A DNA stretch of 64,000 bases, taken from the NCBI GenBank assembly GCA_041656735.1, contig JBBACY010000010.1, positions 23,245 through 87,244 of the forward strand. The letters are read 5' to 3'. The translations under genes were made by a program, and so were the position numbers. The notes below the pieces were generated by a model, which was not told the DNA's origin, searched no databases, and was given only the letters and a program-made list of their open reading frames with translations. The stretch is from Perlabentimonas sp041656735. Lineage in GTDB: Bacteria > Bacteroidota > Bacteroidia > Bacteroidales > Tenuifilaceae. Position 1 is the stretch's first letter. Each line of letters starts with the position of its first letter. Positions 1-8,874 of this stretch are shown here, piece by piece.

Positions 1-2532
1 GACCCCATACAGGCACTCCAAAGTAAGGCCGCTGGCGTAATGGTTACAAAAAAAGGGGGCGACCCAAACTCAGGGTTCTCTATTAAAATCAGGGGCGCCA
101 CGGCTCTTATTACGGGCACAAGTCCATTGTATGTTGTAGATGGTATACCTGGTGTTGATCCGACTACAATTGCTCCCGAGGATATTGAATCCTTTAATAT
201 TCTGAAGGATGCTTCTGCTGCTGCTATATATGGCTCTAGAGGATCCAACGGTGTAATAATAATTACTACCAAAAGAGGGGATTTTAAAAAAGGTACTCAA
301 ATTGATTTTAACGCCTACCTCTCAACCGATTTTGTTGCAAACCGCCTAGATTTACTCTCAGCCGATCAGGTTCGAAAGTATGTTGCAGACAATAACCTTA
401 ACTTCAATGATGGTGGTGCTAACGTAAACTGGCAGGATGAGATTTACAGACCAGGCCAGTCGCAAAACTATAGTTTTGGATACTCAGGCGGTGATGAGAC
501 CAGCTCCTATCGCGTTTCTCTTTCACATAATGACTTTAAGGGCGTTGTAATTGGTACAAATAAAACCAGAACAATTGGTCGTATAAATGTTGATAAATCT
601 GTGTTTGATGATAGACTTAAAATGCAAGCAGGTTTGTCTGGAACTGTTGAACAAAACGAATACATATCATATGGTGGCTGGGGTGCTAACGATATTTTAT
701 ACCAAGCTTTCCAGCGTAATCCAACCGATCCGGTAAAAGACAGTGATGGTAATCTCTACGATTTTCAGAGAGGATTTAGCTACTGGAACCCTGTTAAGCT
801 TGTTGATGATATTCAGAACGAGCGTGATGCTAAGCGCTATAACGGTTTCTTTAAAGCCGACCTGGAGATTATTAAAGGGTTAACTGCTGGTATTAACTTG
901 GGTTACAATCGTAATGACAGCGAAAGTTTTTACTTTGAACCCTCAACTCTCAGGCTTGGAACCACCTCAGGCTTCGGCAGGAGGTCTTATGGCAATGCGG
1001 AGTCTAGAATTCTCGAGAGCACGGTTATGTATAAAAACAAATTTGCTGAAATGCACAACCTTGAAGTGGTTGGAGGGTACTCTTTTCAGGAAGATTTTTT
1101 TACAGGATTTGCTGCTCAAGGACAACAACCATTTCTAGATTACACCATGTCGCATGATTTATCTATTCTACAAAGTGTTAATCCTGGAGATATTACCTCA
1201 TATAAATCTTCTAGCCGATTAATTTCATTCTTTGGAAGAGGTATGTACAACTACAACTCTAAATATTACCTTACAGCCACTGTTCGGCGAGACGGATCGT
1301 CGAAATTTGGTAAAAACAACGAGTGGGGTTGGTTCCCATCTGCATCAGTTATGTGGAATATAACTGGCGAAGATTTTATGGAAGATGTGGATATACTCAA
1401 TAGCCTTAGGTTAAGAGCAGGATACGGTATAACTGGTAACCAAGAGATTGGTATTTATAACGACCTCTCATACTACCAATCGGCAGGGAATGCACCAAAT
1501 CCTGAAACGGGTGAAGATGCCATTCTCTTTGAATTTGCACATACAGCAAACCCCGACCTTAAATGGGAGGAGAATGCCGAACTAAATATTGGACTAGACT
1601 TTGGACTTTTCAGAGACAGAATATCTGGTTCAATTGAATACTTTATGAAAAATACCTACGACTTACTTGGTAACTATTCCGTTCCAGTTCCGCCAAACCC
1701 TGTTCCACGAATTTGGGCTAATGTTGGTGAAATAGAGATTAAAGGTTTCGAATTTTTCATTCAAGCCTTCCCTGTTCGCTCAAGTAACTTCGAATGGAAA
1801 ACATCATTAGTATTCTCAAGTTACAAACAAAACGTGAAATCGCTCTCGAACGATAAGTACGAATGGGCACAGCTCGAAGAGGGCTGGCTATCGGGACCAG
1901 GTTTGGTTGGCGACAGAAACTGGACACAAGTTGTAAGGCCAGGCACCCCTGTTGGCACTTGGTATATGCCAGAGTATGCAGGAATTTCGCCCGATGGTAA
2001 ATTCCTTTTCTACAACGCAGAGGGTGGTATAACAAGGGACATTACGAAGGCCGAAAGGAGAGAAGTTGGAAGTGCACAACCCGATTTCGAGATGGGATGG
2101 TCTAACTACTTTACTTTCTACAAAAACTTTGATTTAAGTTTTAACCTTAGGGCTGTTTATGGCTTCCAAATATTCAACACCACTAAACTTATATTTGGTA
2201 ACCCAATATGGCTGCCGGGTCAAAACGTACTTCAATCGGCTCTTGATGAGGCTGAAAGAGGTTTAGACGACAATCCAAAGCCAAGCAGTTATTACCTTGA
2301 AGATGGTTCTTTTATCCGTTTGGACAACATATCATTGGGATATAACTTCAAAAACGTTGCTGGCTTTAAAAACATTAGGGTGTACTTTGCTTCCAACAAC
2401 TTGCTTACTTTAACTAAGTACACTGGTATTGACCCCGAGATCTCATTCGATGGATTATCATTCGGACTGGATCAGTTTAATGTTTACCCCAAAACCAGAA
2501 CATTCACTTTTGGAGTTAACGTAACCTTATAA
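1..2532 (+). CDS. susC: SusC-like TonB-dependent outer-membrane receptor (5' end outside window)
   Basis: Imports glycan oligosaccharides, here probably starch-derived, across the outer membrane using TonB energy. The frame is open from base 1, so the start, signal peptide, carboxypeptidase-like domain and TonB box lie upstream. What is visible starts inside the plug domain: LQSKAAGV, then IRGATALITGTSPLYVVDGIPG-type plug sequence (SPLYVVDGIPG) and the SusC signature region ILKDASAAAIYGSRGSNGV, followed by a long aromatic beta-barrel ending in FTFGVNVTL, typical of a last barrel strand. An in-frame ATG at 40 is internal and not the true start. The SusD partner begins 11 bases downstream. Family assignment is very secure; the substrate is inferred from the downstream amylase. 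Confidence 0.95.
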   Translation, partial: DPIQALQSKAAGVMVTKKGGDPNSGFSIKIRGATALITGTSPLYVVDGIPGVDPTTIAPEDIESFNILKDASAAAIYGSRGSNGVIIITTKRGDFKKGTQIDFNAYLSTDFVANRLDLLSADQVRKYVADNNLNFNDGGANVNWQDEIYRPGQSQNYSFGYSGGDETSSYRVSLSHNDFKGVVIGTNKTRTIGRINVDKSVFDDRLKMQAGLSGTVEQNEYISYGGWGANDILYQAFQRNPTDPVKDSDGNLYDFQRGFSYWNPVKLVDDIQNERDAKRYNGFFKADLEIIKGLTAGINLGYNRNDSESFYFEPSTLRLGTTSGFGRRSYGNAESRILESTVMYKNKFAEMHNLEVVGGYSFQEDFFTGFAAQGQQPFLDYTMSHDLSILQSVNPGDITSYKSSSRLISFFGRGMYNYNSKYYLTATVRRDGSSKFGKNNEWGWFPSASVMWNITGEDFMEDVDILNSLRLRAGYGITGNQEIGIYNDLSYYQSAGNAPNPETGEDAILFEFAHTANPDLKWEENAELNIGLDFGLFRDRISGSIEYFMKNTYDLLGNYSVPVPPNPVPRIWANVGEIEIKGFEFFIQAFPVRSSNFEWKTSLVFSSYKQNVKSLSNDKYEWAQLEEGWLSGPGLVGDRNWTQVVRPGTPVGTWYMPEYAGISPDGKFLFYNAEGGITRDITKAERREVGSAQPDFEMGWSNYFTFYKNFDLSFNLRAVYGFQIFNTTKLIFGNPIWLPGQNVLQSALDEAERGLDDNPKPSSYYLEDGSFIRLDNISLGYNFKNVAGFKNIRVYFASNNLLTLTKYTGIDPEISFDGLSFGLDQFNVYPKTRTFTFGVNVTL

Positions 2533-2543
2533 TTACTAGAATT

Positions 2544-4028
2544 ATGAAAAGAATACTAATTATAACAATAGCAATAATATCACTGGCCGGCTGCACCGAT
2601 TTAGACGATGTGCTTTACGACAAAGTGCCTGCCGACGCATATACAGCTGACCCTGTACTTAAGATGATTCCTATCTATAAGCCTCTGCAAAATATGATTG
2701 ATGATGGCGGAAATTGGTGGTTCGCTCAGGAGCTAACTGGCGATGGCGCTGTATGCCCCGTGCGTGGAGAGCACTGGGATGATGGAGGAAAATGGCGTGT
2801 ACTGCATAGCCATGAATGGGATAATAACGTAGAAACCGTTAACCGAATGTGGGGAATTTTCTACGATGGGATTGTTCAAGCCAACAAGTTTATTGATGAG
2901 TTTGAACCACAAGCAGGTGAAGAGATCATTGACCTTGCTTTGGCTAAAGCAAAAATTATGCGAGCCTATTACTACTATCTCTTAATTGATAACTATGGCG
3001 ATATTCCTTACGTTACATCGTATTTAAATGCAGAAGAAAGACCAAGTAAAACACCAAGAGCCGATATTTTTTACAGTATACTTGAGGAGATTGAAGATAA
3101 TATTCTTCTACTTAACGAAGGAACATCAAAAACTGCTGTTACAAAAGGGATGGCAAACAGCCTTTTGGCTAAATTATACTTAAACCATGCCGTTTATACT
3201 GGCACCGTTAATCCAGCCTACTGGGTAAAAGCTGAAGATGCTTGTAATAATGTTATTAATTTGGGAGTGTACAGCCTTGAAAGCGCTCCGCTCGCTCCAT
3301 TTATAACAAATAATGAAGCCTCACCTGAAAACATATTTGCTATTCCATTTGATGAGGATAACTATCAGGGCTTCAGATTACATATGCGTACATTACACTA
3401 CAATAGCAACTTAACCTTCGATATGCTAGCAGGACCGTGGAGTGGCTTTGCAGCAACTGAGTTGCAAGTTGATCGATACGATGATAGTGACTTAAGGAAG
3501 AATGGCCTTTTAATTGGTCAGCAATACGACTCTAAAGGGAAAGAGATTACAGATCCCACTGCAAATGCTCCGCTGGTATTTACAAAACATATTCCTGCCC
3601 TTATTATGGATGCTGCATCCAATACCGATGCAGAAATACGTATGTCTGGTGCGCGCGTGGTAAAGTTTGAGGTAAAAAAAGGAGCAAAGGAAAACCTAAG
3701 CAATGATTTCCCTCTCTTCCGTTATGCCGACATTCTTATGATGAAAGCCGAAGCTCAACTCAGGCAGGGTTTAGCCGTAAATGTGGCTGGTATTAATGAC
3801 ATTAGAACACGAGCAGGGCTTACTGTTGACGGTGCGTGGGACAACTTGGATAATCTTTTGGAGGAACGTGCTCGTGAGATGTTCTGGGAGGGACATCGTA
3901 GGCAAGATATGATTCGATTTGGAAAATTTAACAAGGCATGGTGGGAAAAACAGGCAAATGGATCAGAATGGAATACATTCCCCATTCCCCAGTGGGTAGT
4001 AGATTCAAACCCCAACCTAGCAAATTAG
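2544..4028 (+). CDS. susD: SusD/RagB-family starch-binding outer-membrane lipoprotein
   Basis: Surface lipoprotein that caps the SusC barrel and binds oligosaccharide for delivery into it. 494 residues, normal for the family. The N-terminus is a lipoprotein signal with lipobox LAGC (Cys17). The helical TPR-like SusD fold is suggested by AKIMRAYYYYLLIDNYGDIPY and by the C-terminal RagB-type segment with FPLFRYADILMMKAEAQLR and LLEERAREMFWEGHRRQDMIRFGKF. It ends FPIPQWVVDSNPNLAN, a usual SusD terminus. It lies 11 bases after susC, so the two are certainly co-transcribed. Confidence 0.95.
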   Translation: MKRILIITIAIISLAGCTDLDDVLYDKVPADAYTADPVLKMIPIYKPLQNMIDDGGNWWFAQELTGDGAVCPVRGEHWDDGGKWRVLHSHEWDNNVETVNRMWGIFYDGIVQANKFIDEFEPQAGEEIIDLALAKAKIMRAYYYYLLIDNYGDIPYVTSYLNAEERPSKTPRADIFYSILEEIEDNILLLNEGTSKTAVTKGMANSLLAKLYLNHAVYTGTVNPAYWVKAEDACNNVINLGVYSLESAPLAPFITNNEASPENIFAIPFDEDNYQGFRLHMRTLHYNSNLTFDMLAGPWSGFAATELQVDRYDDSDLRKNGLLIGQQYDSKGKEITDPTANAPLVFTKHIPALIMDAASNTDAEIRMSGARVVKFEVKKGAKENLSNDFPLFRYADILMMKAEAQLRQGLAVNVAGINDIRTRAGLTVDGAWDNLDNLLEERAREMFWEGHRRQDMIRFGKFNKAWWEKQANGSEWNTFPIPQWVVDSNPNLAN

Positions 4029-4093
4029 CATGTTTCTTAATGATAATACAACATATACTTTTACTAACCATTTTTAACTAAACTTAAAGAACT

Positions 4094-5713
4094 ATGAAAA
4101 ACAATTCGTTTAAAAGCCTACTGAAACTATCGTGGCTAATGCTTGCAGCATTTTTAATGTTTGCATCCTGTTCTAAAGATGATCCAGTACCTGACCCAAT
4201 CCTTTTAGAGGATGGTTTTTATGTATTTGGTGAAGGTACCGCAATGGCTGAATATGACTTCAAAGGATTAATGAAAGTTACTCGAAATGAAGTTATTCAA
4301 GAAGATAGAAGTGATCTTATTGAACTTTACATTGCAGTCAAAGGGGGTAGCGAAGGTTTCAATATTGCTCATGTTTCAGGAGGTAAGCCTGTTGTATACG
4401 GGCCTGGCAGTAATTTCAAAGAGATTACTGGAGAAGAATTGGATGGTGAAGAACCAACCGAAGGTTTATGGAAAGGGAATTACACCGAGTCTACTGCCCC
4501 TTTCATCGTTTCCGAAGATGGTCTATACCATGTTGTTATAGATACTGAACTACAGGTAGCTGCTATTGCAAAAGTTGTTTGGGGTGTTATTGGTGCAGCA
4601 ACTCCAGGTGGCTGGTCAACAAGTACAGCTTTAGAAGCAACCTTTGGATTAGAAAACATTAAATTCAGCGGTACTGAAATCGCTATGTCAAAATCTGAGT
4701 TTAAATTCCGTTATTCTAATGGATGGAAAATCATTCTTGATGCAGACTATGATTTAGGGGATGGCAATGCAGGTATTAAAGTAAATACAAACTTAGGTGG
4801 AACAATTGCTGAATTAGTTCCTGGTGGACCAAATATTAATATTGAAGAATCTGGTTTATATACTATTAATGTTGACTGGTCTTTAGCGGATGGAATTACA
4901 GCTTCACTAAACAAAACTGGTGACATTCAAGTAACTGATTGGTCCGAAATTATGTTTGACGTATTTGGAAACGGTGTTGCCGAAAGTAATGAGGGTGCAA
5001 TTACCGATCCAAGTGATTGGGGTTGGGGATATGCTCTAGCAGCAGATGGCGCTCCTACCACTGATGGCGATGTGGCCGAGGGTGCAATTTTCTCATACAA
5101 GTGGGCCGAGGTTGCACTTAAGCCAGCAGAAAATGAAGGTTTTGGTTTCAGAAGTGTAAAAGGCGAAGAATACAATGGAACTGTTCTTCGTTATAGCGCC
5201 TTAGATGAAGAAAATTCTGATATGGGTTTTGTTAAATCTGCAACTAATGGCTTTGGAGATGTAAACTTTGATGTAACTGAAGCAGGAAACTACGACATCT
5301 ACCTAACAATTGATGCTAGCAAAGATGATGAAGCATCTATCAAGATTGTTAAAAGTGGGGCCGTTGTTCGTCCCTCAACATACTACGATTTGGTAGGTGC
5401 TGCTGTCAGCGAAGATAATGTTGGAGCTATTGCCGATGCAATTTGGAACTGGGGACAATCGATGATTTCTGACAATAATGGTGAAATCACTGGAACTACT
5501 GTAACCTGGACAAATGCCATTCTTTTACAAGATGGAATGAAAATTAGAAAAATTGTAAATAATGGAGTAAGCACTGAATTTAATATGGCAAAATTCAATT
5601 CTGAAGGTAGTACTGCAGGCATTGTTTCTGGTGACGACAATATTATGGTTGATGTAGCTGGAGCATATACAATTGTTCTTGACGTTGATGCAGAAACTTT
5701 CACTATTAATTAG
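4094..5713 (+). CDS. SusE/SusF-like outer-membrane lipoprotein, four repeated modules
   Basis: Probable surface starch-binding protein that supplements SusD. The 539-residue protein has a lipoprotein signal with lipobox FASC (Cys26). After a short acidic linker I see four beta-rich modules of about 110-140 residues: about 40-160, 162-275, 283-422 and 429-539. Modules 2 and 4 start alike (WGVIGAA, YDLVGAA), contain a GW/NWG element and end in a YTI(N/V)-D strand; module 3 carries FDVFGNGVAE and DWGWGYAL. This tandem SusE/SusF-type arrangement is typical of accessory starch binders in Sus loci. It follows susD by 65 bases and precedes a strong terminator, so it closes the susCDE unit. Which modules bind glycan cannot be told from sequence alone. 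Confidence 0.85.
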   Translation: MKNNSFKSLLKLSWLMLAAFLMFASCSKDDPVPDPILLEDGFYVFGEGTAMAEYDFKGLMKVTRNEVIQEDRSDLIELYIAVKGGSEGFNIAHVSGGKPVVYGPGSNFKEITGEELDGEEPTEGLWKGNYTESTAPFIVSEDGLYHVVIDTELQVAAIAKVVWGVIGAATPGGWSTSTALEATFGLENIKFSGTEIAMSKSEFKFRYSNGWKIILDADYDLGDGNAGIKVNTNLGGTIAELVPGGPNINIEESGLYTINVDWSLADGITASLNKTGDIQVTDWSEIMFDVFGNGVAESNEGAITDPSDWGWGYALAADGAPTTDGDVAEGAIFSYKWAEVALKPAENEGFGFRSVKGEEYNGTVLRYSALDEENSDMGFVKSATNGFGDVNFDVTEAGNYDIYLTIDASKDDEASIKIVKSGAVVRPSTYYDLVGAAVSEDNVGAIADAIWNWGQSMISDNNGEITGTTVTWTNAILLQDGMKIRKIVNNGVSTEFNMAKFNSEGSTAGIVSGDDNIMVDVAGAYTIVLDVDAETFTIN

Positions 5714-5726
5714 TTTATCACACTTT

Positions 5727-5770
5727 AATTAAAGAAAAAGGTTCCATAAAAGGAACCTTTTTCTTTAATT
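5727..5770 (+). terminator. Rho-independent terminator after susE-like gene
   Basis: A 19-bp perfect stem (left arm 5727-5745, right arm 5752-5770, loop ATAAAA) whose right arm carries a run of Ts. It sits 14 bases after the stop codon and probably separates the susCDE transcript from the amylase gene, or attenuates read-through. Confidence 0.85.
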
Positions 5771-5812
5771 ATAAAAATTACTTTGTAACATTACATAATA
5801 TAAAATTTCAAA

Positions 5813-8617
5813 ATGAAATTTAAAATTACAATATTGCTTGGTCTTTTGGGAGTTGCATTATATGTATATCCTCAAATAACCTCATCTCCTGCCCTTCCAA
5901 CAGCATCCAACGAGGTGGTTATCACATTCGATGCAACACAAGGTAATGGCAACCTGGCTGGGTACACTGGAGACATTTATGCACATACGGGAGTTAAAAC
6001 TGAAGGTAACTCAACTTGGCAGTATGTAATTGGAACCTGGGGCAATAATTCAACTCAACCCAAATTAACTCGGGTATCAGCAAATATATACACCCTAACT
6101 ATTACACCATCAATAAGAGAGTTTTACAACGTTCCGGCTGACAAAAAAATTCTTCAGATGTGTTTTGTTTTTAGGGCAAGCACTAACTCTCCCCAAACTG
6201 GAGATCTATTTGTAAATATTGTTGAAGAAGGACTAACCGTACACATAAACAACCCCACTCCTGAAAAACCCTTCTTTAACTATGAGTCGACCGTTAGTAT
6301 AAACGCAAGCGCAAACTCTGCTTCAAATTTAACACTTTATATAAATAATGCTGAAGTTACTTCAACTGTAGAAAGCGAAATTTCGTACTCTCACTCTATA
6401 GATAGCTATGGACTACAATGGGTTAAAGCAATTGCGAGCGATGGTACAAAAGAAGTTGCTGACTCAGCCTACTTTTTTGTACGTGGCAACATCCCCGTTG
6501 CCAATTTGCCAGAGGGCGTGAAGCCTGGCGTAAACGTAATTGATAATAGTAGCGTAACGCTGGTGCTACAAGACCCCGCTGCTAAAAAAGAATTTGTATT
6601 TGCCATTGGTGACTTTAGCAACTGGTTGCTGGACGAGGATTGCTTTATGTATAGAACACCCGATGGAACACACTATTGGGTTACTCTAAGCAATTTGGAT
6701 GCGAGCAAAGAGTATGTTTACCAATATTGGATTGATGGTGAACTGAAAATTGCCGACCCATACACCAATAAAATTAGCGACCCTTGGAACGACAAATATA
6801 TCAGCAGTACCAATTACCCTAATCTTATTGAATACCCGGATGGAAAAACATCGGGCATTGCCTCGGTATTTCAAATAAACACCAACGATTTTACATGGGA
6901 GGCTGATGGCTATATACCCCCTGCCAAATCCGACTTAATTATTTATGAACTGCACATTCGCGATTTTGTGGTAGATGATGATATTAAAACGGTAATCGAA
7001 AAACTCGACTACCTAGAAACACTTGGCGTAAACGCCATTGAACTTATGCCAATAAACGAGTTTGAGGGAAACGATAGCTGGGGCTATAACCCAAGTTTTT
7101 ACTTTGCCCCCGATAAGGCTTATGGCACAATTAATAACTACAAACAGTTTATTGACGAATGCCATAAAAGGGGGATTGCAGTTATTATTGATATGGTGCT
7201 TAACCACTCATTTGGGCAATCGCCTTTTGTGCAGATGTATTTTGATGAGAATGCTGGCGAATGGGGACAGCCCACTGCCGATAACCCTTGGTACAATCAA
7301 ACCTGTCCTCACCCACCCTACTGCTGGGGTTTCGACTTTAACCATCTAAGCCCCTATACCGAAAATTTAATTGATAGAGTTGCAGCATACTGGTTGGCTG
7401 AGTTTAAAGTTGATGGCTTTAGGCTCGACTTTACTAAAGGTTTCACAAACAAAACCTCTTCCGACGAGGGCTGGGGCTACAACAGTGAGCGTATTGCAAT
7501 ACTAAAACGTTATGCCGATTACATATGGAGCGTAAACCCCGATGCTTACGTAATACTTGAGCACTTTACCGAAAACAGCGAGGAAAAGGAGCTGGCTCAA
7601 TATCGAAGTAACGAAGGGCTTGGTATGCTTATTTGGGGAAATATGAGCCATAGCTATAACGAGGCAAGCATGGGTTGGCTTACTAACTCTAATTTTAGTG
7701 GAGTTTCATATAAACAACGAGGCTGGAGCGTTCCTCACCTAGTGGGATATATGGAGAGCCACGACGAGGAGAGGATGATGTACAAAAATATAACCTACGG
7801 CAACAGTTCAAACCCCGACCATAATGTAAAAAATATTGGCATTGCGCTTCAAAGGCAAAAACTTGTTGGAGCTTTCTTTTTCACTATTCCAGGGCCAAAA
7901 ATGGTATGGCAGTTTGGTGAATTAGGTTACGATATTCCCATTGATCAAAACGGACGGACTGGAAGGAAACCAATACACTGGGAGTATTTTGACAATGATA
8001 GCCGACGGAGCGTATACAGCACTTGGGCTGAGCTTAATGCCTTACGAAAAAATTATTCGGTATTTAATACTAATAACTTCTCGGTTTCATTATCAGGAGC
8101 AGGTAAAACCATTAGCCTACTACATAATGATATGAATGTTGTAATAGCAGGTAATTTCGATGTTTCTACTAAGAATATATCAGTTAATTTCCCCAATACC
8201 GGTGTTTGGTACGAGTACTTTACCCAAACCGAGATTAACATTAACGAGCAAAATCAAACCTTTAGCATATCGCCCAGCGAGTACCGTATGTATACCACAG
8301 CTTACATTAACCGGAAAGATTACATTGTAGACGTACCAATTGTAAAACCAAACAGTAGCACCCTAGATATAAACCTTTGGCCAAACCCAGCCAGACACGA
8401 TCTAAATATTTCTATTCGCTCGGAAGTGAAAGAAGCAATTAACATTAAACTTTACGATACAAGCGGAAGGCTTCTTTCAACAATATTCAATGGTTTTGCT
8501 CAACCAGGGCAAAATACGTTCACTTGGAGTATACCGAACCACATTACCAACGGAATCTATATAGTTTCCATACAAACATCAAAAAATAAAACCTCAAAAC
8601 GAATCCTTATTCAGTAA
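5813..8617 (+). CDS. Secreted GH13 alpha-amylase with type IX secretion sorting domain
   Basis: Extracellular alpha-glucan hydrolase. The 934-residue protein has a Sec signal (about 1-20), an N-terminal beta-sandwich region of the kind found on Bacteroidetes amylases (about 25-150), a second E-set/CBM48-like region (about 235-330), then the GH13 barrel. All four GH13 motifs are present: DMVLNH (460-465), GFRLD with nucleophile Asp539, VILEH with acid/base Glu583, and SHDEE with His650-Asp651. Residues from about 855 (LWPNPA...GRLL...NGIYIV...KRILIQ) form a type A Por/T9SS C-terminal domain. It follows the susE-like gene across a terminator and is followed by one. Unlike classical SusG it has no lipobox, so it should be exported and attached or released by type IX secretion. 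Confidence 0.93.
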   Translation: MKFKITILLGLLGVALYVYPQITSSPALPTASNEVVITFDATQGNGNLAGYTGDIYAHTGVKTEGNSTWQYVIGTWGNNSTQPKLTRVSANIYTLTITPSIREFYNVPADKKILQMCFVFRASTNSPQTGDLFVNIVEEGLTVHINNPTPEKPFFNYESTVSINASANSASNLTLYINNAEVTSTVESEISYSHSIDSYGLQWVKAIASDGTKEVADSAYFFVRGNIPVANLPEGVKPGVNVIDNSSVTLVLQDPAAKKEFVFAIGDFSNWLLDEDCFMYRTPDGTHYWVTLSNLDASKEYVYQYWIDGELKIADPYTNKISDPWNDKYISSTNYPNLIEYPDGKTSGIASVFQINTNDFTWEADGYIPPAKSDLIIYELHIRDFVVDDDIKTVIEKLDYLETLGVNAIELMPINEFEGNDSWGYNPSFYFAPDKAYGTINNYKQFIDECHKRGIAVIIDMVLNHSFGQSPFVQMYFDENAGEWGQPTADNPWYNQTCPHPPYCWGFDFNHLSPYTENLIDRVAAYWLAEFKVDGFRLDFTKGFTNKTSSDEGWGYNSERIAILKRYADYIWSVNPDAYVILEHFTENSEEKELAQYRSNEGLGMLIWGNMSHSYNEASMGWLTNSNFSGVSYKQRGWSVPHLVGYMESHDEERMMYKNITYGNSSNPDHNVKNIGIALQRQKLVGAFFFTIPGPKMVWQFGELGYDIPIDQNGRTGRKPIHWEYFDNDSRRSVYSTWAELNALRKNYSVFNTNNFSVSLSGAGKTISLLHNDMNVVIAGNFDVSTKNISVNFPNTGVWYEYFTQTEININEQNQTFSISPSEYRMYTTAYINRKDYIVDVPIVKPNSSTLDINLWPNPARHDLNISIRSEVKEAINIKLYDTSGRLLSTIFNGFAQPGQNTFTWSIPNHITNGIYIVSIQTSKNKTSKRILIQ

Positions 8618-8647
8618 TTAAAATTAAAGTGTTTTTTTATATAGATG

Positions 8648-8674
8648 AAGCAGCCTTAAACGGGCTGCTTTTTT
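8648..8674 (+). terminator. Rho-independent terminator after amylase gene
   Basis: Stem AAGCAGCC (8648-8655) with GGCTGCTT (8663-8670), 7-base loop, followed by further Ts. It lies 30 bases after the amylase stop and ends the starch locus. Confidence 0.85.
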
Positions 8675-8698
8675 AAATAAAAAGTTACCTTAGCTAGC

Positions 8699-8855
8699 TA
8701 GTCTTTGCAAGAAAACGCCAAATACTTCGTTACTCTCGTTTTTGAAACAGCCATTTACAATTACTAAACTCCTTGGTTTCAAAAACTTCGAAAGCCTTGT
8801 CTTTGGAGTTTCCTTATCAAAGACATAAATATCTGGGATTTTCTTGCTGACACTA
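8699..8855. repeat. Nested imperfect inverted repeat between amylase and pagL-like genes
   Basis: Outer arms 8699-8715 and 8839-8855 are inverted copies matching at 13 of 17 positions, sharing GCAAGAAAA and TTTTCTTGC. Inside, 8738-8748 and 8776-8786 form a perfect 11-bp inverted repeat with a 27-base loop. No coding region fits here. It could be a structured leader of the downstream gene or the remnant of a small non-autonomous element. No target-site duplication is obvious. Confidence 0.5.
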
Positions 8856-8874
8856 TCTACACCACACCTACTAT

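Noticed and set aside
8699..8855. Intact insertion sequence or MITE
   Set aside because: No transposase, no clear target duplication and arms are imperfect; kept only as a repeat.
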